Shown in pieces: positions 1 to 12,370 of a stretch of DNA of 64,000 bases. The notes below the pieces were generated by a model, which ran no database searches, was not told the origin of the DNA, and saw nothing but the letters and a program-made list of their open reading frames with translations. Both the position numbers and the translations under genes were made by a program. The stretch comes from Varroa destructor (taxonomy: Eukaryota > Arthropoda > Arachnida > Mesostigmata > Varroidae): the NCBI RefSeq assembly GCF_002443255.2, contig NW_019211460.1, positions 34,261,952-34,325,951 on the forward strand, written 5' to 3'. Each line of letters starts with the position of its first letter. Position 1 is the first letter of the stretch.

Positions 1-1856
1 CTGCACAGAGCGGGGCCATTCGATCAAGGATCTCGTCTACGACGTCCCATAGACGAATCGCTCTTGGTGTGCACGTAATAGATAAATGGCTCTACCATAA
101 AGTAATCATCAGCATGTAGCTGGCATCATCACTGGCGTTGCCTCGTGTAGCGGATGTCATCGGTTACGCGATGGAACTGGTTTGAATAATGACTGAAGAA
201 ACGGACGCGTTATCATCGCTTCACCCCTGCATGCTAGCCACTCTCGATTACAAGCACGTGTAGGATCAATGTCCGAAAGCAACAATGTTAGCGCAGACAA
301 ATGGCTAATTAGATGGGTTCGTTTGATTGTAGTTGGTGATCTGCTCGCTTGTCCCATCGCTTCCTTCCCTGTTTGGTGCTTTCATACGTCTTCTTCTTCA
401 TTTAAACTTCTGGGCTACACGAAGCCCACCGTTCGGTCCGTTTGGTGTTCTGCTTCGGCCTTGATATCCCTCGCGATTCTTCTGGACGCGAAAATTGTCC
501 AGAGGCGCGTCCGTTTGCTAAAATACAAAATACATACACACTCACAGAAACACACATACGTATGTGATTACGTAGGTATTTATTGCGTCCGGTAGATTTA
601 TGTTATCTATTGTATTCCTGAGACCTTTGTTGTCCTTCTCTACCGTGTGACGACATATCTGCCTTGAAAATATAAGAACAACAGGCAGAATAGTCTTTTC
701 AGCTGGCACGAATGTCTGAGTAAAATGTAACGCATTGTGTCAAACATTTTTTTTTAAAAATACCACAACCTGATACAAGTTGACAATTCCGACATCTATA
801 CTGTTCGAAGTTGTAAGACGAGAAATTCAAATTATAAAGAAATGTAGTTCAATGATGAGATCGCAAGTTTCTACTTTGATTTTTTTTTTTTTAATATAAA
901 AGAAAAATAGTGAAATTTTAATTTTTAAATTGTAATACAGTCACTAAGACAATTGTACAGGGGCCTTATACTTTATAATACCTCGTATGGCCGTGACGTC
1001 TTAAATATCCACGGTGAAAATACAGCGAAATCTTCAATAGTACTTCAAAAGTAGATCGATATCTGATCATCAGGTATAATACTAGAACATCGAACTAAAT
1101 CATTTAACGTATCCAAGAAGTAAAATTTAGGTAGTACGACGATCTCATTATTAAAATTAACTAGATAGACTAGGTATGTATGAGGACAATTCAAGATCAG
1201 TAGAGAGTAATACATTGCCAGTAGCTTCTATAGACTGTCATCGTTATATGACCCTTATGACCGAAGCTCAACATGCATAGGTTATATGCTATAGATGGTA
1301 CATTACTTAGATTCGCTATGGAGGACGATGATGAGATAATAATGGTGCTAGTTACTATTATTATTATTATTTGATCGAACTTACATTCAAATAGTATAAA
1401 GTAGATTACCGTATTTTTCCTGTTAACTCAATCGTTTGCATGAGGATCTCATGTTACGAAATAGAGATTATACCCATATGTCGTCTGCCAATACAACAAC
1501 AAACAAACGGATGCCCGCTCCCAGTCTGTCGCGCCTGTTTTGTATTGTAGGTAATGTGACTGTTATTGGAAGGTGTCCTCCTAAGACCTTTAATGTGTCT
1601 TTGTGGAACAAGTAGAAAAGGACTGTGACCAAAAGATCCAATAACAGCAGTAAAAACTATGATTCTACTTTTCATCTGGCGATATCGTTGCAACGCAATA
1701 ACAAGGGGCCTGTTGCCCATTGCTTAACACCAAAATTAGGGAAGGGTCGAGGCCGTTTTTTGGTGTCTGGATGTCCGTGTGATGCATAGGCAGCGGCGGC
1801 GGCGGCGGCCCAGGCTGTGTATGCGAGCAGTACTGGGTTGATATATTCACTGTAGC
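1..1856. other. Intergenic, no gene seen
   Basis: AT-rich sequence with only short ORFs. The longest (269-595, +) has no domain, no splice or promoter context and looks like chance. A short (ATT)n run lies near 1354-1372. The last 150 bases are the upstream region of the cuticle gene. Confidence 0.6.
1790..1811. repeat. GGC trinucleotide run upstream of cuticle gene
   Basis: About six GGC units in tandem, roughly 110 bases before the cuticle start codon. On the minus strand it encodes an alanine or proline run in two overlapping short ORFs, which are therefore low-complexity artefacts. Its position upstream of a TATA box suggests a promoter-proximal GC tract, but no factor site is recognised. 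Confidence 0.75.
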
Positions 1857-1895
1857 TATTTAAAGGATGTGTCACGGAGATCGAAAGATCTCACA
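1857..1895 (+). promoter_or_regulatory. TATA-box promoter of cuticle gene
   Basis: TATTTAAA at 1857-1864 lies 56 bases before the ATG at 1920. A start site is expected near 1885-1895, leaving a 5' UTR of about 30 bases. Arthropod cuticle genes commonly have TATA promoters. The secreted-protein gene at 29.6 kb has the same layout, with TATA about 60 bases before the ATG. Confidence 0.55.
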
Positions 1896-1919
1896 CTCGC
1901 TTCGAACGCAGAAACCACG

Positions 1920-2045
1920 ATGAAGGCCTATATCGTCCTAGCCGTTGTGGCTGCTGCCAACGCCGGAGTGCTTTTCGAGTGTGACTCTTCGAACCGGCGA
2001 AGTTCGGAGGACATATGTACCGCCGAGAACATGGCCGTCCGATAA
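1920..2045 (+). CDS. Cuticle protein, first exon (signal peptide)
   Basis: ATG at 1920 opens a typical secretory signal peptide, MKAYIVLAVVAAANAGVL, with a cut expected after the Ala-Asn-Ala stretch near residue 15. The frame then runs to a TAA at 2043-2045, but the residues after about position 18 (Cys, Ser and Arg rich) do not look like a cuticle protein. A splice donor is therefore expected soon after the signal peptide; GT dinucleotides near 1969-1981 are candidates and none is a strong consensus. The next exon starts about 2216. A short signal-peptide exon followed by a main RR exon is the usual arthropod arrangement. The gene is driven by the TATA box at 1857. The donor is unresolved, so the 3' end given is that of the open frame. 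Confidence 0.6.
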   Translation: MKAYIVLAVVAAANAGVLFECDSSNRRSSEDICTAENMAVR

Positions 2046-2215
2046 TAAACGATATTTTCGCTGTTTAGTGCTTACTCACAGTGCATACACGTACACATGA
2101 AGGAGTGCGAACAATATATATATTAAGATGGTGTAGGGCAAAATGGTAACGCGCATTAATAATTTATACTGAAATAGTTGGTTACGCATCAAATAACCTG
2201 CTCTTAGGGTCTTAG

Positions 2216-2680
2216 CAATTACGCTTTCGGTTTCGATGAAAAACATTCGACTGGTGGATCTTTTCGGCAGGACTCTGGGTCGCAGGGGATGAAAGTTCGC
2301 TCCTATGGATTCTCAGTTATCGATGGTCGTCAGCGTGTTGTCAAGTACGCTGCTGACGGAGCGAGATTCCGCGCCAGCATTTCGACCAACGAACAGGGAA
2401 CCGCCCCTTTTGTGTCAGCTGCTGCTGCTGCCTACAATGCCCCTCCAGCTGTTGCTATGGCCTCGTCTTCCATTGTAGGTGCTGCCTCGTACGCTGCCCC
2501 GCTATTGTTACTCCTGCTGTAGCCCCTGTTTTCATAGCCCCTGTCGCCGTCGCTAAGGCCACCTCGTATTCGTCGGCCATTAATCACGAAGCCATCCACG
2601 GCGTCCTCGTAACTCACTATGCTGTACTAAAATCTAGTAATTTACAAATACAATTAGAAAGAAATAAGAAAAATAGATAA
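2216..2680 (+). CDS. RR-type chitin-binding cuticle protein, main exon, frameshifted
   Basis: An AG acceptor at 2214-2215 precedes an exon whose first frame reads through a Rebers-Riddiford (chitin_bind_4) domain: YAFGFDEKH, then a Ser/Gly stretch, GSYGF-like SYGFSVIDGR, the YAADGARFRASI core (about 2343-2380) and the TNEQGTAP linker. An Ala/Pro/Val-rich tail typical of structural cuticle proteins follows. At 2501/2502 the frame breaks: frame 1 ends at the TAG 2520-2522 after an artificial leucine run, while the tail continues in another frame from 2504 (TPAVAPVF, AVAKATSYSS, then a His-rich end) to TAA 2678-2680. One missing G restores a continuous reading. The protein would be secreted and bind chitin in the exoskeleton. 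The break is either a recent pseudogene lesion or a sequencing deletion in a GC run. Confidence 0.8.
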
Positions 2681-4201
2681 GCATCTTGGTTTTCTTCAAG
2701 TCAAATCGCCAGAGTAAAAATATTTATATTACTAATGAACTTTGATGTTTAACAAGAAAGTATTGAAATCGTGAAGGTTTAAAGAGTGAACTAAGAGAAA
2801 AGAGAATAAATTAGATAATAAACTTTGCCTTTATGTAATAATAATACAAGTTTTTCTATTTAGTGCTCTAAAAGACAGTAGCACTCTTAGCATTTTTGGA
2901 TGCTCTCTAAAACATCTAAAAATTTGCTAGATTTTTAAATGCTTTAACATACTTCGATTATATAAGTACTCAATATATATATGTATATATATATATATGT
3001 TACTACGAAGATCCTTAGACAGTTGACAGAATATGCAAGTTTATAGTTATCTAGTGAGAAGCTCCTAATTTCGAGATATACTCTAATTATAATTACTGTC
3101 TTTCAGCTTGAAATCGTATGTTTCTATCGCTAGACCGCTCTACTATAGAGGACATTCAATAGCTTATGAAATCGGTCTCATATTCTGGCCATGATTTCGA
3201 AGTGAACATAACCTCGCAGTGACCGTATTTAACCTCAAGACAAGTCAAAGAATATCAGGCATAAATTTGCCGAAGGGCACATGTACTTTGGACTACTAAA
3301 GACTGAGAGAGCCGCAATGTCATAAGCAGATTGTTCCATGTCGAGCCGCATATTTAGACGCCTGTGCCAGATTGGTGTGTAACGGCAGCTGAAAACCGGA
3401 TTTTTTTAAAAAAAAAGACGCAACGAAAAATATCCGTTGTAACGGTCATTAGATTAATGTATATATATATGTATATAATAGTGAAAAGTAAAATTTACTG
3501 GGGTGGAGTTTTTGTAATAGTTGAGGTCTAGGTAGGAGAAGTCGTGTGATCGACAGGTCACTGTGAGTCGCAGTTATTGACTCGAAGAAAGAAATTATAA
3601 TCCTTCACATTTTTTCTACAAAACGGTGAAAAGCATCAACACGAAAAGGGACAGCGGCTCCTGCCCGAAATAATCTTCCGCTGAATCGAACAGTTCGAAA
3701 AATTCAATTGAATTTCAATTTAGGTAAATCACTTGAAACTATTATAACCTTTGAATGTCTATAGACGCTAGCAAAGATGACATTTTTGTTTGTATAAGCA
3801 TATAACACTTATGAATCTCATAACGGTATTGTGAAGGAACCCATATTAATAACGTTCGTAAAATTTTATCCCATTGTTGTGTATTGTTCCAAATTTACTT
3901 TTCGCTAGTAATTACGATAGTTTAATGTTTGAAGTTGAAATATGTAAGTAATTATCGTTTGAGGTACAAGTGTTGTTGTTGCCTTCACGTATCTACGAAC
4001 CGAACCCGCGCGACGTAGCAGATTCGTGAAAATTCTAATGAGGTCGACGTTATTTCTCAACGAGTATTCTTCGTTGCTCTTTTCAGTATCTGTCAATTGC
4101 TTTGTAGTCGTCGAATCTTTTGGGAAAAAGCTCGCAACTTTTGTTTCCCTCATAGCGCCATGCTTCGAGGCCGAATGGCAAACGCTTTGTAAGAATAAAG
4201 A
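2681..4201. other. Intergenic, AT-rich with TA runs
   Basis: No gene seen. TA-rich microsatellites lie at about 2974-2998 and 3461-3480. The short ORFs at 3905-4153 (-) and 4026-4262 (+) overlap each other and show no domain; the former may be the tail of the retroelement scrap next door. Confidence 0.6.
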
Positions 4202-4489
4202 CTATACACGAATCTCTGTTTGTTTCACGGAAACTGCTTTGAAACATACGCGGATGACTTGAAAATCTAAAGAAACTTTAGACCCACACAAAAATTCATC
4301 GTTAACTTCGATCGGCATGAAAAAAATAGTCTCCAAGATGCACGCGGCTGAACCTGAATCGACTAGGTTCCTATCGTTGTGTTTATATCCGTGCTGTAGA
4401 TCTGATGTAAATTTAGACTCAAAACGATAAGCAGATTTTCCAGACAACAAAGCTCGCCTATCTTGGCTATGTTGAATAGACTGAACCAC
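4202..4489 (-). mobile_element. Retroelement aspartic protease fragment
   Basis: The 95-residue minus ORF contains NLVDSGSAACILE (codons near 4330-4370), which matches the active-site pattern of retroviral-type aspartic proteases: two hydrophobics, D-S/T-G-A/S, then a hydrophobic a few residues on. About 30 residues later a Phe-Gln-Val-Ile stretch could be the partner strand of the fold. In LTR elements the protease lies between gag and reverse transcriptase. No gag zinc knuckle, reverse transcriptase or LTR could be tied to it here, so it is an isolated, decayed piece. The match rests mainly on one motif, so chance is possible. Confidence 0.33.
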
Positions 4490-4869
4490 GTTTTGAATAA
4501 AGATAGTCTGACAACAATTTCAAACAGCGCTTTTCACGCATTCTATAAGCTTTTATGGGTACGCTACGACCCGACAGTGAGACGAATCCTATACAAGCAT
4601 TGTATTGAGCTGATCTAATCGTTAGGTAAGTAACTAGCGACCATAGATAATTAACTAAGCGACTTAAATTTCGACGCGGGGCGTTTTTAGGTTGGACGTC
4701 ATATAAAACAGCAAACCTATTTTTTCACCCGTTTAATTTTTATATTGTAGCATTGGGCTATTCAGGCGTCGTTAATGGATTGGTTAACTAGTTTTGTTAG
4801 ATCTATATCTATAACAAATATATGTTTTGCTTTTGGCTGGTGGCGACTTAGGGCTTATCATACGTACAG

Positions 4870-4892
4870 TGGACGTACATATTGTACGTCCA
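4870..4892. repeat. Short inverted repeat, 10-bp arms
   Basis: TGGACGTACA (4870-4879) and its exact complement (4883-4892) flank a 3-base TAT loop. It would form a tight cruciform or an RNA hairpin. It lies between the two retroelement scraps and has no obvious gene partner. Confidence 0.6.
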
Positions 4893-5340
4893 TAATCTGC
4901 ATACCGTAAAAATAATCATAATAATATGATATTTTCTATTTTACGATTTTACTCGATTTTGTCTATTTGCAAGTTTGGACAGATGCGATTTTGAGTATAT
5001 TCTGATTTGCTACGCTTTTCTTACGATATGAAACAGCTGACGAGTAAGAAAAGATTAGAGATTGAACAGTTCGTTAAATAAAGCTGGAAAATAAGCCCTC
5101 CCACCTTGCAGTCACAGGAAGGGCCCATCCCACCATTTATTATCATATCCCTATACTTTGTTAATTAAGGCATTACTTACCTAACCTACAAGTGTTGCAA
5201 CTAGTTATTTTCCAGATAGTTAACCTTTTGTTGATGGCAATCTGTAGGGGGTGTCCATGATTTCGTTTAATAATGCGAAATTACGATTGTGTGATATGTT
5301 ACATTTACTATTACACTCAACGTGTTTGGTCTTACATTCA

Positions 5341-5433
5341 GCGACAGAGGTCATCTTGTTTGCAGATGACTTAGCCATAGATCAGTCGGACGAGTTTCAA
5401 GCACAGCAGCTCTGTTACAAATTAGGCTGACCG
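5341..5433 (+). mobile_element. LINE reverse transcriptase fragment (FADD motif)
   Basis: The frame starting at 5341 reads TEVILFADDLAID and then an acidic/Gln-rich helix until a TAG. FADD/YADD preceded by hydrophobics and followed by Leu-Ala is the catalytic palm motif of non-LTR reverse transcriptases, where the two Asp bind metal. Only about 30 residues are open on either side; flanking endonuclease or thumb sequence was not recognised. It is a dead fragment; the clade cannot be named from so short a piece. Confidence 0.38.
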
Positions 5434-8400
5434 AAAACCTGGCTAGAACGGAGGACATGCAGTTCAGAAGGGAACGCATAGCAGCGACGATGGACACTTT
5501 GTACCTCGTCAGGTCGCTCCTTGTTTATATATATATACACTACTTGGGTTGCTCTACTCCGTGAACAGCAAAAATTTTACTACGCAAATCACCGAAAGAA
5601 GCGAAAAGGCAGTGTGAACCGCACGGCTTACCATAACGCCTCATTGCTTATTCCTCGCAACTTATAACTCGCAATTAGTTTTGTTCAATATTAAAATAGT
5701 TCTAATTTTAATGTATGGCATACGCGACTTTTGAGAAGATTCTACGGCGAGGAACTTCGAACAATCAGATTGCGCTAACGGCTCGTTTCTTAAAAGTACA
5801 CCGGAATTACATATAATGATTCGAAATTGGTCCGCGTATTTCTTTACTGATTCGGCTCAGCTCTCCGCCAACCTACGTCATCGCTTTGAGCTCCCAGCAA
5901 AGATTCCCGGAGATTGATGTAGATTTGTTCACTTCGGATGTGATGAGAAATAACAAATAAAAAAGGATGAGGTGACTAAGTAGACATGTCGTAACTCGCT
6001 TTGCCGAACACGAGTTCCATTCTAGGTTCTGCAGGAAACCAAGCTTGCACGAGCCTAACAATACATGTAAATGTTCCATGCTGCGGGGGAAAGCGTGATA
6101 TACGTTATGCCGCTCACTGCCCTGTAGGGCGCCTGGAGAAGTTTCGAATGAATATTATAAACTCAACAAGGCTCGTAAAATTCATATGACGTAAAGTGTT
6201 TGAAATGGTTACTATACTTCCTCTGATATTGGGATATAGTATTGTAGATTTTTATTTGTGTAGTTGCTAAGCGCTGCTAGAAAAAAATTAACAAAGAATA
6301 TTTAACTTAACTTTAACGTAACGCACACGTAATACCAAGACGTCGTTGTGAGAGATAGTGACGATTTTGAGCGCATTACTTCTAACTGATAGAAGAACTT
6401 CTAAATAGAGATTCAACTTTAATGCATTGGCAGAGTAACTTATTCACTTATGGAACAGGCTATAAACTCTCAACTGTTGAATTAGTTCCTAAAATAGGTT
6501 CAGCAAGCTAATATCTGAAATCTTGCATGTACGCCTAAATGTAGCGGATCAAAGTTGCGAGTGTACGTCTTTCACTCTTAAAAAGTTTGCCGGTAGTAGC
6601 CTATGTATTGGGTACATTATGTATCGGACTTTTCTGCGGTAACGAATAGTCAGGATCTTACAGACGAGAGATATAAAATAGACGTTTTAAAGCAACTACA
6701 GATTGTTAAAAAAAAAACTATGGGAAGCACTGTCCCCGTTTAAAAAGTAAACTCTAGTGCGTCTCCCTACTGACCGCAATTTGTCGCAGTTAAATTGTGT
6801 GAGTATTTTGCACACTTTAAAGAGATAGAAGAGTGTGGTAAGCTTTGTTCTTTTTTAGCATTTTATTGAAAATAATATAACTGACCAGAACCTCGAGGTT
6901 GGAAAAATTTATGTTAAATACGTTTACGTTATCAATTTACGTACGCGTTCCGTAGCCACTTAAATACGTACAATATAAAAACAGGACGGCCTTGCTTGGC
7001 GACTCTACATCTTGCAGTACTCTGCCAATTAGTTGATGGCCTTTTTTTCTGTTTGGAACTACCGATTATATTTGCAACACTGAGGATCTCTTGCTGCACC
7101 CCAATGTCTCTTTCCGATTATGCGACACACCCCTTAAAACCGGGCAGAAATATAGTACGTGGCTATAATACACAAATTCATCTCAGACCGTTTGCACATA
7201 ACAGCGTAACGTTTCGCTTATAGAACCGCTGCTGTAATGTGAGCACTTGGATCAATTTCGAAATAAAATCATCTACACCGGCTTTAAGCGCAAAAAAAAG
7301 TTAAGGCTCCTAGTACTCTAATGGAAATTAATAAAATGTCACTGTCAGTCTACTTTCACCAAGTTTACCGCTAATTTTCTATCCCGTACTGCGGAAATTA
7401 CGATTATATACCGTTGCCGTTAACTTGCATGTAAATTGGTAAAACGCTGAAAGGTCATCCTATTTATAGCCGTATCAATAGTTTTATTAAAAGATGCATC
7501 AAGCCAACTTCCAGTTAAATTGAGTTCTAAGCATATCCGTTTCTCTGTCCGGTTTAACAAAAGCTGCTGGGCGGTAACTCGTCGTAAAAAACTAATATTA
7601 ATAATAATAATATTATAATATAATATTAATATAATAAAGCTTTATTAGCCCGTCGACATGCTAGTTCTCCATAATCTATCAAACCACTGACTCTCTATTA
7701 TAGGTAACTGTTGTACATGAATGGTATTAAGTTCCTGCGTCTTTCACAACCTGTATTTTTTTGTCGAACTATAGTACTGCAATTATACAAGTATGTCAAT
7801 AAGTTTTGTTTTTGCATAGGGAAAATATACGAATGGAGGCCAAAACTTCATGTTGATCTTAATACAGTTGTATCAGGCGCGAAATCTTTCAGGCGCTGCC
7901 GTTTTGACCTAGAAAAGAAACATCAGGACCAAGTCGCCGATCGTAGCCTGCACGGTACCGCGCCGCACGACGGGCGCAGAAGGCGAACCGGTTCCGCTAT
8001 TTTAAACGCGGTTATTTCACTAGTTTAAAGATTAAGCTGGCCAAACTCTTACTATTTCATATGAAGGCTAAACCGTTTGAGGAAAAAAAGTAGACACATC
8101 AAAGCACCAGTGCCGTCTTGGAAGAAGATGTAACGTTCTACGCTGAAAAGTACTAACTTATTGTGCTGTTTATGGAGAACTTTGTTGATTTAGGTGTGGT
8201 ACAAGTGGTACTAGGATAACTATCACAAAGAGGTTGCCCTTTCTCAAATCTGTATCAGAATCTAGAAGATATTTTGTTACTGCATAAAACCAGTTTTTCT
8301 CAGACATTTGATTTTCATTATAATCCTTTTTTCCGTGAAGTCAAGTCTACGCACAAAGGAATAGCACAATTGTATAGGCTGCTTTCGGTAGAGCCGATGT

Positions 8401-9719
8401 ATATTTATATGGAAACTTTTTCCCGTCTTAGATTGTAAATAGGTATCGCTCTCAAGTGATGCTTCACGCAAGCGTTAATCAGCAATCAAACGGTCAGAGC
8501 ACTTTCGTTTTCGAATCGTGCCCATCCCTATCCGTCAGTGTCAGTGTGGGAACTAAACATAAATGATCAGTAATTACATAAATATTCCATTCAGCTACCC
8601 GAGGTCGTAATATGGCTGATTAACGTATTGAGGTCTACTTTCCAGACCAGCCGCTTCCACGCGATTTCGTATGAACGCGAAAATAACAACTTACAATTCG
8701 AGAACAGAACTCAGAAAATCAAAGGACTTTCACAGTGGATGTAAATAGATGACTGACGTTAACACAATGAAGCGTAAGAGCATCCTTCTTCAGTCAGCAG
8801 CTTTGAAGTAAACAAACAATGAAGGAAAGAAATGAATTCAGTCGTAAAAACATGATCCTGTAGTTTTTTTCTTTGTAGTGAAGGGTATTTTAAAACACCT
8901 AAATGTGACGATTAAAAATGGCTATTATCCTATACGAAGTGTGTTACAAAATGATCTAGTGGCTGCAAGCTGGCAGTCTTTAGCTATTGCAGATAAATAC
9001 CATCCTTATAACAATGTTTTGTTTTTTTAAATAACCATCTTAAAATTAATTCATTTTCGCCTAGTTGACTCCGTCTGAGTCAAACGCTTGTATTTGCTAA
9101 ATAGATTTATATTTTTTAAGTAGATGATACTTGGAAAACTGGATGTTTCTGGGGTTCAACGCAAGCATGAAAGGTCTATCTTGCTGTATCTTCTATCGAT
9201 GCCATGATTATATATGCTTTGAGGTGACGCATTAGGTTGACAGTCTACCGATTGTATCCGATACTATTGCCAGCTCTGTCTCGGCATTCTCGCAAGCGTA
9301 TTGCTTAGCCGTTTAGCCCAATTCAAAACAGTGTCTTTCTCGCAGATATTTCAGGTTTGTATAAAATTTTTACGTAACCTATAAGTCCAGCCATGTGACT
9401 CGCTACATCATTGCATCTTCGCTCGTGGTTGCGAATGACAGTTCTTTAAGCGAAACCTCTCTATTCGAGACGTTCGTCAGGCATGTCCGTATCTGGGTGT
9501 ATTAGAATTTAATATAAATACGGTGTTACGCGTTTACGATACGTTATCCTATAAGTGGCCTCGCCCATGCAGCGTACAACAGCGTCTGATGAAGCGGCTC
9601 AAAGCAACTGAAAGCGCGCCGTTGTTTGGGATTTTTTTCGTTTTGACGATAGAAGAAAGTCCTTATTCTAGCGTATGCCCTTATAGACGCGTATGACAGG
9701 CAACAGCATAAACATGTTT
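5434..9719. other. Intergenic, no gene seen
   Basis: Over 4 kb of AT-rich DNA without a convincing exon. The longest ORF, 7711-8028 (+, 105 codons), has no recognisable motif. An (AAT)n-like run occupies about 7593-7640 and ends in a 16-base perfect palindrome, TAATAAAGCTTTATTA, at 7632-7647. Confidence 0.6.
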
Positions 9720-9749
9720 GCTACAAAAACAAAATTCAATTTTTGTAGC
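9720..9749. repeat. Hairpin with 10-bp perfect arms
   Basis: GCTACAAAAA (9720-9729) pairs with TTTTTGTAGC (9740-9749) across a 10-base loop; an outer ATGT/ACAT pairing extends the stem after two mismatches. It could be a MITE end or a short structured RNA. No target duplication was identified. Confidence 0.5.
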
Positions 9750-12370
9750 TTACATACGTGTAAGAACAGAGTTAACAGATGACTTATATATCCTTCACAT
9801 GTTAGTCAACTGCCTCTAAACTTAGGTTATGGAATCACGATGCGAGTGGTAGAGCTGAGCTTCTGACGATTGGGCAGGGCTGGCAAGGGAAATCTTTGTC
9901 TCCTTTGTCGTGAGCTAGTTTTGCACTGGCTCGTTGATCCGTCTCTGTCCACAGCGTCTCTTGGGCGCTTGGGAACAAGAAATAGACATCTTCCAATCAG
10001 AGTGTATCTGTAAAACTGCAGCAGCAGCAGTATATTCTACGGCCGCACAGATCGTAGCAGTCGACTCTGTCCATGAGCAAACTGTGTTCTTTTTATTAGT
10101 TCTGGTAATCTTAGAATCCCAGAACCAAAAATTATTTTCATTGTGCACTTCCCTGACATGATCCCGAATTACTAGTAGTAGTTTCCCGATACCTTCAGGT
10201 CGTTTATTTCAGTTTTCCCAAACTCACACGATCGTCTTGCGACGGGGAGGAACACGGGCACCTGTTGTGGAGAAAAGGGAAGGACGAGAACTTAGGCTAG
10301 GAAAGCGAAGTAGAAGGCAGAAAAGCATTACAAACGAAGACTGATTGAGACTTCAACGAAACCTTGGCGCCGGCGCCATCGATTTTGTTCCGTGCATTTT
10401 TCCCTTTCGGATTACGGCGACATGTATCGCAATGGGTAAGTTGTATTCTAACCGTTTATTTTTGGCTATTTCGATAATGACAATCCAATTCCTTCGACTG
10501 CTCGTCTCGCAGACGTATTGGTGTGGGTAGTATTTTCATTAAAAAAAAGAAGTTTTTGTCTGTCGATTTATTCCACAGGAAGAACCAGGATTAGTGGTGC
10601 ATGGGCAAGAGAATGGAATCTATTCTATCAAGTAAATCATCAAGTAAAGGAAAGAAAAGGAAAAACGCGGAAAACATCTTACTAGTGATGTAACTGTTGA
10701 CCCCTGCATCTACACAGCTAAAAAACTCAACAGATTCTCGATTTGTGTGTCTTAGTATTTCGTCCGCTATCCATGTTTTATACAAACGACGAAATAGTTG
10801 TTGTTCCTGAAATCAGCCGTTTTTTCCTTTGTACCACAAACTACCGAAGTAGGTTTACGTGGACAAAATTTAGATTAGATAATTTTACTTTTTGTAAGTA
10901 GAACGATTTTATGAAGACGCAAAGACGGACAGTCCCGCACATCTCCGGTCAGCTAAAAAGTGAAAAATTATCATATATATGAGTAGAACAGTATGAGAAA
11001 ATATTTAACGTTAAGGAAACCTTCAAACTGGGCTCAGGTTCGAAAGCTCAAGCCGTACTCATTCCTAACCACGTAACTGCCTCTTCGGTAACAGATGTAG
11101 AAGCATCGTAAAACAAACATCTTTATTCAGTTGTATTATATTGTAGTAAAGCTTCAAGTTCAATTGAATTTTATGATATTTTACGATATGAGCTGGAACA
11201 AGTTGAAACAAACTCGGGTAAATTTACGTACGAGTTACGAAACGGTTCTTTCATACGCTCCGAAAAAAAGAAACATTACCAGATAGACCTGCAAAATTAG
11301 TTATGAGCGGACGCGAACTGTTTTGTCCTACAAGAGAACTTTAGAATCGAACATAGCTGTTTACGGAATTGCAGCCATTAGCGGATGTGGTATGATCCAT
11401 TGTCAGCATTGTTCATTAATTTCAGTTATTTGACTCAGAGCCAATTTCGGCCTTCGGAGTTGCGGGTAAAACTTACGCAACAGCTATTTCTCTCTTATAC
11501 CGTATGCGTCCTATTGCGAATAATGTATAACGACCAGTGCATATTGCTTTCGTGGCAATGTCCCAAATTTGTCGATGCAGACATTTGGCCTAAATCCGAC
11601 GACGCATTGCAATTCCTCTCTAATCCAGTTGTTTCCTAAAAACTTAAAGGAACCTAAAAACAAAAAAGAATAAACGAAGGAAAAAAAATTCCATTTTATG
11701 AAATATCCTCTTACATTTTCACATTTTCCTTACACATCTCATTAATTAACGAATTAAACGAATCGTAACGAGCTAAAAATTAAGCGAATTCGTACAGACA
11801 AAAGAACAAGTCCCCTACCCTCTGTAGTGTCGACCGCCTTGTTCTTGGCATAGTCTTGACTCCGCGGTTATCCTCTCCTCCCCTCGGCATTTACAGGAGA
11901 CGTTAGCGAGTTATGGGACGTGTCGGAGACCCCGTGGCGCCTCTGCGTATTGTCCGTGACTATGACATGCGTTCGCTTAATATATTAAGTACGTCCATGT
12001 TACGTCAAGAACGAGAACTTTGTCTGCATATATACGTGTGTGGGTGTGCGTACTTGTGTGCATGTGGCTACATAGTTGTCTATAACGCGGACAAATCTGC
12101 AACTGCCAAGGACAGCGATACTGCGTAAAACCTGCCTGGACGAGAACCTCGCAAGCTTATTCCTGTTGTTTGTAGGTGCCAAACCAAAGTTAATTGTCGA
12201 TGATATAATGGATACGAGATTCACATACCATATTCATAACGGAAACACGTGCACCAAAATGGTGACAAATACGACAAAACACGAAAGGCTAGCTGGCCTT
12301 GCCTTTTTAGGACAGAAAGCTATAGAAAGTTACATGCGAATTCGTCGCATGGCCATAGCGTGGGTCGGAC
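9750..12370. other. Mostly non-coding; weak exon-like patch at 10.2 kb
   Basis: No firm gene. A short CAG-type repeat at about 10018-10030 creates alanine runs in ORFs on both strands. A polypyrimidine-AG near 10212 is followed by about 43 open codons rich in Arg and Glu, ending about 10343, which might be a terminal exon, but nothing else supports it. Confidence 0.4.

Noticed and set aside
1665..1875. Minus ORFs with Ala or Pro runs
   Set aside because: Products of the GGC repeat in the cuticle promoter region.
7593..7647. AT-rich palindromic run
   Set aside because: Simple (AAT)n low-complexity DNA; palindromes are expected there.
11031..11065. GGTTCGAAAGC string, possible tRNA T-loop
   Set aside because: The T-stem does not pair and no acceptor or anticodon stem can be drawn.
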